Shown here: positions 56,041 to 64,000 of the stretch, piece after piece | How the letters are laid out: every line of letters starts with the position of its first letter | Position numbering within the stretch: the first letter of the stretch is position 1 | Assembly: GCA_028554755.1 (NCBI GenBank) | Contig: JAPTOF010000024.1 | Location: 1,736,001 to 1,800,000 of the forward strand | Direction: 5' to 3' | Source of the DNA: Cordia subcordata | Taxonomy: Eukaryota; Streptophyta; Magnoliopsida; Boraginales; Cordiaceae | Length of the DNA: 64,000 bases | Position numbers and translations under genes: made by a program | Notes under the pieces: model-generated | Database searches by the model: none | Seen by the model: only the letters and a program-made list of their open reading frames with translations | Told to the model about the DNA's origin: nothing

Positions 56041-57664
56041 ACCTGATCAACACACACTTTGAAAGATATGGATCCTCCCAAATAAAATGTTTCACTTGTG
56101 ACATGAAGCAATCCCTTTCTCCCTTACCCCAATGAGATGGCAATTTTTTCACAGCCAAATAATTAACAATATGAGCAAACCTGGAGGTGTGATCAGAAAT
56201 AGCAAGGAGTTGTTCATCAAGAAATTTATCATTAATCGAAAGAGGGTCAACATAGAAGTCCAGGACTAAATGTGACAAGTGATTAGCAACTAAGTTCTCA
56301 TTTCCCTTCATCTCTTATATCCAAATCAAACTCTTGAAGTAACAGCATCCATCGGATCAATTAGGGCTTGGCATCCTTTTTTGCCAGCAAATAGCGTAAA
56401 GCAGTATGATCCGTGTATACTATCACTTTCAACCCCAAAGTGTATGATTAGAACTTTTCAAGGGCAAAGACCATGGCTAGCAACTCTTTTTCAGTGGTGG
56501 TGTAGTTCTTTTGTGCATCATCCAAGGTCTTTCTAGCATAGTAGATCACACATTGGAACCTATCCTTGCGCTGTCCTAATACAGCTCCTATATCATAATC
56601 AGATGCATCGCACATAATCTCAAAAGGGAGATCATAATTAGGTGGCTGGATGATAGGGGGAGGAGAAAAATAATGATTTAAGCCTATCGGAAGCTCTAGT
56701 GCACTCTTCATCAAACATAAATCTAACATCTTGTGCTAAGAGCCTAGACTGTGGATGAGCAATATGGCTAAAATCCTTAATAAACCTACGATAGAATCTT
56801 GCATGTCCAAGGAAGGATCTCACATCTTTAACAGACTTAGGGACAAGAAACTTTTCTATAAGTTCTACCTTGGCTGGGTCTACCGGGATACCACCAAAAG
56901 ACACTACATGATCCAAAATTATTCCTTTTTGCAACATGAAATGTGATTTCTCCCAACTCAACACAAGATTCATCTTAATGCAATGATCCAACACTAAAGA
57001 CAAGTGGCTAAGGCATTCATCAAAGTTCATCCCAAAGACCGAGAAATCATCCATGAAAATCTCCATGTACTTCTCAATCATGTCAGAAAAGATAGCCTCA
57101 TACACTTTTAGAAAGTGGCTAGCGTATTGCATAGGTCGAATGCTATCCTCCTATAGGTAAAGGTGTCATAGAGGCATATAAAGATGGTCTTCTCTTGATC
57201 CTCGAGAAACACGGGGATTTGATTGTATCATAAATACCCATCTGAGAAGTAGTCATAACAGTGACCGGCTACTCTATCTAAAATTCGATCAAGGAAGGGT
57301 AATAAGAAATTATCTTTGCTAGTCCTAGAGTTGAGTTTCTTATAATCTATGCACATTCTCCAACTTATAAGAGTACGAGTAGGAATCAGCTAATCCTGGA
57401 TTTCTTTGGTACTACTTGAACAGAACTAACCCTCTCACTATTAGAGATCGGATAAATAAAACTTGTATCGAAGAGCTTAATGACCTCTTTTCTCACAACT
57501 TCACTCATATGTGGGTTCAGTCTCCTTTGCATCTCATAAGAAGGTATTGCACCTTCTTCTAGATGAATCCTATACATACAAATTGAAGGGTCTATTCCCT
57601 TTAAATCAGCAATTGTCCAACCTATTGCCTTTTTGTGTTGTCTAAGGACTTCTAATAATCTCAT
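56039..57664 (-). pseudogene. Athila reverse transcriptase-RNase H (broken)
   Basis: RT pieces: KKAIGWTIADLKGIDPSICM (57386-57664) and [11 protein letters not shown] with the catalytic FMDD, then [20 protein letters not shown] (56638-57132). RNase H pieces: MCDASDYDIGAVLGQRKDRF and [18 protein letters not shown] (56448-56729), then ENLVANHLSHLV (56039-56311). The pieces lie in different frames separated by stops. Confidence 0.78.
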
Positions 57665-57849
57665 TCACACTCCGTAGAAAGATCAGAAGCAATTATCATA
57701 GGGAGAGTCTCATCGGGTCCTAAGAATGCATATTTAAGGTGCTTAGGCAATGATTTGAGCTCCAAAGTTAGTGGAGACTCAACAGATGGAGGATCTGGAC
57801 TTATATCTTCAGAAGGGAAGGATAGGTCTCAAGGGTCTACTCAGAACTA

Positions 57850-58560
57850 GATTTAGCAGAGATTTAAAGTTGAAGCAACAAGCTCACGCATGAATGATTT
57901 GGAATCAATGTGAGCCAAGATATTCTCAAGTTCAGCAAGCTCATCTTTAGTAGTAGACATAGAGGAAGAGTGTTCTTTAATACATGAGTCAATAACATCT
58001 ACCATAAAGGACTTCTCTTTGTCAGAATCTCCACTCACTTGGGTAGCTGCCTCAGCCACCTTCAACTTAGTCCTCCAATTTCAAAAAGTTAACTTAAGCA
58101 TACTAGTTCTACAATATATAACAACATCCATCATTGCAAGAAAAAGTCTCCCCAAAAGAATTGGTGTCATGGTCTTAGTGTCAAGTCTTGAGTCCATGTC
58201 TAAAACAATAAAATCTATGGCGAATAGAAATTCTTCCACTTTTATCATAACATCATCAATTGTCCCCCTAGGACGCCCCTCAAACCTATCCGTTAATTCA
58301 AGGGTGACATTCGTGGGAGTCAACTCCTTCAAACCTAAATACTCATACATGTTATAGGGAATGAGATTAAGACTGGATCCTAGATCTAAAAAGGCATGGT
58401 CCATTTTATGATCATTTATAATGCAAGAAATGGTGAATGCTCTAGGATCTCTAAAGTTGGGCAGAAAGCCCCTAGTACAAATATTACTCCCTTTCTCCAT
58501 GAGTCTCAACTTCTTTGGGATGTGAGAATTCTTTCTCTTCCTAACACACATATCCTTCAA
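57850..58560 (-). pseudogene. Athila aspartic protease (partly open frame)
   Basis: MKDMCVRKRKNSHIPKKLRL and HAFLDLGSSLNLIPYNMYEY, then TPILLGRLFLAMMDVVIY (58081-58560), match the protease of the complete element, including the DLGSS active site. The frame shifts after 58081 and the linker continues at 57853-58065. Confidence 0.78.
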
Positions 58561-58925
58561 AATTTTGTTATGTTAGAATTTGCTAAAGTACATCCATAAA
58601 AGGCATGTTAATTTTTATCTCCCTAAGGTGATCTATAACCCTTCATTGCCTTGGATCATCTTTGGGCTTTGGTTGCTCTAAGGCCGAAGGGTGAGAAACC
58701 TTAAGAGGACTATCACCATAAATATCATCATTTTGTTTCTGATCTCTTTGTTGAAGCCTATCTCTCTCTAGATCCTCTTTCACTGCCCATTTCAACTTCA
58801 TCACTAGTCTTTTCCTCATCTATCTTCTCTTTCTCTTCACTTTTATGCCTAGTTCTACTCATTTCTTTCTCTTTAGTGTCAACTACCCTCCCATTTCTAA
58901 GAGTCATGATAGCCTTAGCTTGCTC

Positions 58926-60246
58926 TTATGTAGTATCATTTTGCATAAAGCTACATTGACCTCTAGGATTAACCATTAGTTGAGAAAGGAGCTTGCCTGC
59001 ATTCGTTGTCCTCAAATCTTGAGCTAGTTGCCTTATTTGAGTTTCTAGCTTCACTATAGATAGCGGTTGGGATTGAAACATTTGGAGAAGTTTATCAATC
59101 TTGTCATCAGATACAGGCTGAGTAGGTGGAATGGCAAAAGGACTAGATTGGAAAGAATTAGAATTTGGAACATTGAGTTTAGGCATATGGGGCACATTCT
59201 AAAAACCAGGAAGATTCGCATAAGATTGACATGACTTTTGAAATTGGGCTTAAGGATGGGAAGGATCAGAATTTCCTTGCTACCATGAGAACTTTGGATT
59301 GTCTTGCCACCCTGAGTTATAAGTATCTAAGAAAGGTTCATAGTTCTTAGAATAATCTTGGGTGGCAAAAACTTGTTCTTGCATGAGCTCTAGAATTTGA
59401 GAATCTAGCGAACATCTTAACGTGGAATGACTAGACTTAGAACATAAAGCACAAGTCTCAACTTGAGTCCAAGTAGGGGTGGAGGTGACACCTAATAAGA
59501 GTAAATGATCAAACTTTCTAGAAAGAACATCCATCTTAGCACTAAGATCCTCACCGGCACCTACTTCATTCATGGTTTTCTTAAAAGCTCTAACATTGAT
59601 TTTCCCTACTCTCTCTAAGGCTGTATTTTGAAAGGAATCAATCTTCTGCAATTCTATCTAAATTAGCCCAAGCTTCATTAGTTGTTTGGTTGTAGAAACC
59701 CCTATTGCTCATGGCATTAACCATTATATTTTGTTATGCAGTCAAACCCTTATAGAATTATTAAAGTGAATTAAGCAACTCAAACCTATGGTGTGGGCAT
59801 TAACGAAGAAGATCAGTGAACCTTTCCAAAGCCTCATGAAATAACTCATAATCATGCTTGGAAAAGGTCATGATATCAGCTTTAAGTGTTGTGGTCTTAG
59901 CCATGGAAAAAAATCGATGCAAGAACTTCGTCTGAAGTTCATCCCACAATGTAATGGCTCTGTTCGGAAAGGATTAAAGCCATTGTTTAGCCTTATCTTT
60001 AAGGGAGAATGGGAAAAGTCTTAACCTAATATTCTTTGGGCTCATATTTGGAATGTGGATTGTAGCATAGATTTCTAGAAATTCAGACAAACGAATATGT
60101 GGGCTTTCATTGCTTCTCCCATAGAAAGATGGCAACATCGCTACAATACCATGCTTGATTTCAAAATTGACATCTCTTAAATCAGGCGGTTGTATAGCGA
60201 TGTTAGGCGCATAGGCGTTTGGGAGGAAGTATTGGCAGAGAGTCAT
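58926..60246 (-). pseudogene. Athila gag (broken)
   Basis: It starts with LCQYFLPNAYAPNIAIQ, LPSFYGRSNESPHIRLSEFL and IRLRLFPFSLKDKAKQWL (59974-60246). Next comes the zinc-knuckle segment CALCSKSSHSTLRC (59280-59651) and the Gln/Leu-rich C-terminal part IDKLLQMFQSQPLSIVKLE (58926-59195). The order agrees with the gag at 7556-9381. Stops and shifts separate the pieces. Confidence 0.78.
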
Positions 60247-60720
60247 TGGAGGTGACCTTGCAAAAGTTGGATTGGGTTGATTTGCAAGTTTTGCTGATTT
60301 TGATCCGCATTATTCACTTGATTTTTAGCCATGTTATTAAGTAAGATTCTTTGATTCTTATGTCTATGAGAAATTCTTTGTGGCTCAGGATCAAAAAGTT
60401 CTAAAGGCAGTTGCAAAGAACGATGCCCAAGTATACATTAAAAGTTCACCTAATCTAAACGAAATAACTAACCTGATCTAAAAACAATTCTAAATAAACT
60501 AAATAGTAGAAAAATAAAACACTAATAATAAATAAACTAGGAAAAATAATTAAAAATAAAGCAGCAACAAAAATAAATAATAATAAATAAAATTAAAGCA
60601 CACAATCTAGTTGGGAAATTTTTAATATTCTTTTTGGGATTTTTTTGGAAAAGACTAAAAACAAAATAAAAACAAACACCTAAGCAACAACTAACCCTAT
60701 CCTAGAATTTTACCATGCCT

Positions 60721-60737
60721 CCTCGGCAACGGCGTTA
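60721..60737 (-). other. Primer binding site, tRNA-Asp type (minus strand)
   Basis: The minus strand reads TTTTTAACGCCGTTGCCGAGGA, which matches the Athila tRNA-Asp site at most positions and lies beside the LTR end at 60744. Confidence 0.75.
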
Positions 60738-60743
60738 AAAACT

Positions 60744-62439
60744 TGATGTGATTGACTTACGATAGCAAATTAGGTACAAATTCTAAGCCAAGTTTTAACT
60801 CGCAAGTGCACGAGTGATTACAATGAAGTGTGCTAAATGTGAGATCGAATCCATAGGGAGGCAATTTTGAAAACTCATGGAAAGATGCTAGTAAAGTGCC
60901 TAAGTGATTGTTGATAATTTAAATAAAAAATTAATTTTGAGAAAATTAAAGTAAAATTAGAATTAAACTAAAATGAAATATTAACTAAAAATAAAAACCA
61001 AAATTTGAGATTTGAAAACTTCTTTGGGACAGGTTTAGGGATCGGATTTCTATGTGAAATTCAAGTTTCAGGCTCAACTTAGGATTTTTGATTTTGATGT
61101 GAAAATTAGACCACAAGCCTAATTGATTAAACACCTAAAATTAATTAATTAATAAATTAGTCCTAGTGTAGAGGTGTAACTCTATCCCCAAGTCTTTTAT
61201 CTAGTTGGAGTATAGATTTGTCTTAAAATCCTAAGGCAAATTTATCAATTAACCAGGTGGAGAAAACTATACCACAATCTATAGTTTTTAACAATAAAGC
61301 TCACAAAAATATTTATACGATTGACAAAAGTGTCATATTAAATATCAGCTGCAAGCATAATGAAATAATAAAAATAAAATAAAGAAGAACATCAATCCTA
61401 CAAATAAAACACATCAAAATATTCAATCCAAGTTCGAGATCTTAAAAAGAGAATTATCACATGGTTATCCTATCCTAAACAATAAATTACTCAGACATGT
61501 TTAACGAAAATAAACTAAAAATACGAAAAAAAGCTTCAAAAAACTTCCCTATAAAATTGGCCTAAAGTTGTCTTCAATTGTTCATAATTTGAATCTGAAC
61601 CCATAGGAATGTTTCTGCACTCAATTTGGACAAAGATTGAGGGAAAAAAATGAAAAAGAAAAGAAGAAAAAGCTAAAACTAATGTTGCTGCTTGTGACGT
61701 TTTGCAATTTCCCCCTCTCTCTGGATGTCTTATGGCACACCTATACATAAAAATGTGCAAAGCAGAAAACCTTAAGGTCTTCAACCCACGTGGACCTTTA
61801 GTCAAAATTGATTGTTTCCTTTTCTTATTTACATATTCCTCCTTTTAACTTTGTTTCCAATTTCTTTGTCATTTTCTTTCCTTTTTTGCTTTATCTTGAC
61901 TTTTCGAACCCTTTTGCTCCAAGAAAAATTATTTCATGTTCCTTCTTGATAGATCTCGTATTTCCTACGTAGTCCATCGGTCAAACCAACGATTCTCTTT
62001 TCAAAGTAATAGAGAGAGTCTTTTTCTTTTTCCAGTATGTAGCTTCGCGAGCTAGGAGCGCATCATTAGGGCAGGGCGAAAACGAACATAGGATCATGGC
62101 CCTTTTCTTCTTTCTTTTGTTTGTGTCCAGTCCGTTGTGTGTGTTTTTTTAAGGCTTGCACTGTCTTTTCGCACTTAGGTGCTCAGTATGCCATTGGTAA
62201 TGATTCTACTAAGGTGCCACAAATTCGCAAGCTGATCCTAAATAATCGTTGTTGGCTTCCAAGAAACCTCCTTTCCTCGTCTTGCTCTACTCTTTTTCCA
62301 CATTTTGCTTCAAATTTCTCACTTTCTTTTTCAACTTCACCTATACAAAAATAGATAATTAAATAATTAAATATTTTCAATAAATGCATTATTAATTCCA
62401 AAAGAAACATAAAATAGGTATTAAAATATAACCTCATCA
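60744..62439 (-). repeat. 5' LTR (minus strand) of the decayed Athila element
   Basis: Pairs with 51905-53309; plus-strand ends are TGATGTGATTG and CCTCATCA. It is longer than its partner because of a foreign insert at 61950-62251. Confidence 0.85.
61950..62251. other. 302-base foreign insert in the LTR
   Basis: The partner LTR reads TTCTTGA-GTTCTCCAAGTC-TTGGCTTC; here the 12 or so middle bases are replaced by about 302 bases of less AT-rich sequence (for example CTTCGCGAGCTAGGAGCGC). There is no target duplication. This pattern fits filler DNA captured during break repair. Its origin is unknown; organelle DNA is one possibility. Confidence 0.7.
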
Positions 62440-63289
62440 TATATTATTGTATTTAATTTAAAATTTTAATTGTCAACGAATTAGTACTTAAAACTAGTAT
62501 AAAAAATTCCCACAATGTGTGGATGTGATATATTTTTTTAACCGAAATAACTGAATTATTCCAAAAAAATCATAAATTATTCAAAACTAACCTAAATAAC
62601 CAAATTTCTTTGTAATTATAATAACTAAATTGAAATATTTATCATCGAAATTCATATTATGCATCTAAGAATAATGTAAACTTATAAATATATCTGAACA
62701 TAAACTTGGAAAATAATAACTATTTTTTTAAATAAAAATTTAACTGCTTGGTTATTAACCGGAATTTTAGAGTAATAACTGAAACTTAACCGAAAATTCA
62801 TTTTTTTTCATTTTTAATAACCGAAACCGAATCGAATATAAAAATAACTGAACTAAATTTTATATTTTAGTTAAGCTCAATTCGATTATTTAGTTATAAC
62901 CAAATAATGCTCACTCCTAATTGATGCCACAAATAACTAATAGTATCATAGACTGCAGCGTGTATGCGCAGATGATCGGCAATAAAGGCGGGAAAGCCAG
63001 GAGCAAACATGGCAGTGTAAATAGGTATACTGAAGGAGGATATTTGTCGCTTATGAATGTTAAGACATTAATTTCTTATTTATTATAAATATATATTGCA
63101 AGATTTTATTTCGACATTCAATTATCAACTAACTAATGCTTTAAATAATATTAAAATTTAATTTTCATTTAATTAAGGCTCTTTGCAAATTCCAAGAGAT
63201 TAAATTTGAGTAAATTTAACTATTATAAAAAAAAACTGAACCTAATTAAATTTAGCATCACTACTAAAAAATGAACCAGAGAAGAGCAT

Positions 63290-63343
<54 letters not shown>

Positions 63344-64000
63344 ACACACACACACCAAAAAAAAAAAAAAAACCAAGAGACCTCATAAGCATTATAGGGG
63401 GGTCTGGTTGAAATTGTGGCTAGGTGCGTGTAACACAAAGGTGATATTCCAATCAGACAATAATAATTTATTTTGAAAAAGAAATAACGTGACATCCGTC
63501 ACTTAAATGGTTACAATCGAGTAATGTTATGTAGAAGTAATTTATAAAATTGCTCATATATGAGAAATAATATTAATGATAATTTGTGGTTCAGTGAAAT
63601 CGGGTAAAAAATAGAAACCACAACTCCTCTGTTGATTTCTTTCAGTTTGAACGAAAGAATAGGGTTCGGGATACAATTGTATCACAGAAAAGAACATTTT
63701 CAAGAGCATGTCCTTAGTTTACGGGTTTATGTAACAAAGCCAGAAGGCATATAAAAAGCTAATAACAATAATGATGTGAAAACAGATTGGGAAAGACGAG
63801 CAACAGGCAACTGATGATGGCCGCGCTGATGTAGCAAAGGAAAGAAACTTCAATATCTAAAAGTAATGCAAAATAAAATGATTCAAAGGTCGCTCAAAAA
63901 AGCCAAGGGAAAAAGCGTTCGTCAATGACCTTTGTAAACAATATTTTGTTTGAACAATATTGAAGTTAGATTCCTTTTATCAAACTATCGAAAACAACAA
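62440..64000. other. AT-rich intergenic DNA, no gene seen
   Basis: After the TATAT target duplication the sequence is AT-rich with (TA)25 at 63292-63341 followed by a short CA run and poly-A. A slightly GC-richer patch at 62940-63040 has no convincing exon boundaries. No ORF is protein-like. Confidence 0.6.
63292..63341. repeat. (TA)n microsatellite
   Basis: About 25 perfect TA units, followed by CACACACACACC and an A run. Confidence 0.95.

Larger units (their letters stand above)
51905..62439 (-). mobile_element. Complete but decayed minus-strand Athila-type element
   Basis: Minus-strand order: 5' LTR (62439-60744), primer site, gag, protease, RT, RNase H, integrase, non-coding 3' region, polypurine tract, 3' LTR (53309-51905). 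Perfect 5-base target duplications TATAT flank it (51900-51904 and 62440-62444). All coding parts are recognisable but broken by many stops and frameshifts. It is older than the element at 5495-16422: its LTRs differ at several per cent of positions by eye, and one LTR has gained a 302-base insert. Confidence 0.88.

Overview
This is nuclear DNA of a flowering plant, most likely a dicot. The evidence is AT-rich sequence with spliced plant-style exons, several Athila-type Ty3/gypsy LTR retrotransposons whose primer binding sites match tRNA-Asp, and a large block of endogenous Caulimoviridae (pararetrovirus) sequence. About nine tenths of the window is transposable-element or viral DNA in nested layers. 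Only one ordinary host gene is clear.

Layout. 1-2771 is AT-rich non-coding sequence with three tRNA-like (SINE-type) modules and ends at a minus-strand tRNA-Met primer site; 2772-4263 looks like the matching minus-strand LTR. 4264-4765 is the 3' part of an Athila-type LTR abutting a minus-strand gag remnant (4766-5489). That gag belongs to an older minus-strand element, which is split by a complete plus-strand Athila element (5495-16422: LTR, PBS, broken gag, intact PR-RT-RNaseH frame, integrase, PPT, LTR). The older element resumes at 16423 with leader, PBS and LTR.

The LTR of the older element is itself split, at a TA run, by about 18.9 kb of viral DNA (17766-36680). This block holds at least two virus types. 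Virus 1 is florendovirus-like: movement protein, then coat protein-protease-RT-RNase H, then an ORF2 of unknown function. It is present as a nearly complete minus-strand genome (A), a minus-strand PR-RT piece (B), a minus-strand promoter/leader piece of a diverged strain (C), and a plus-strand copy (D) in which movement protein is fused in frame to RT-RNase H without coat protein or protease. Virus 2 survives only as scraps: two small 5' ORFs with badnavirus/tungrovirus-type overlaps, a coat-protein Cys cluster, an RNase H end and the start of a downstream ORF. TA/CATA arrays sit at the joints. The split LTR resumes at 36680-37570.

37571-46640 holds remains of further Athila-type elements (3' region plus LTR; 5' LTR plus decayed gag; truncated LTR) and a 1.6 kb repeat-bearing spacer. 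A three-exon host gene of unknown function lies at 48457-51198. 51905-62439 is a complete but decayed minus-strand Athila-type element with perfect TATAT target duplications. The last 1.5 kb is AT-rich intergenic DNA.

Most interesting: copy D of virus 1 carries a consensus splice donor inside a seven-codon leader ORF and a matching acceptor before ORF2, joined in the ORF2 frame. This is the arrangement known for rice tungro bacilliform virus ORF4. The same copy has an uninterrupted 2.5 kb fused movement protein-RT frame that may represent one part of a divided viral genome.
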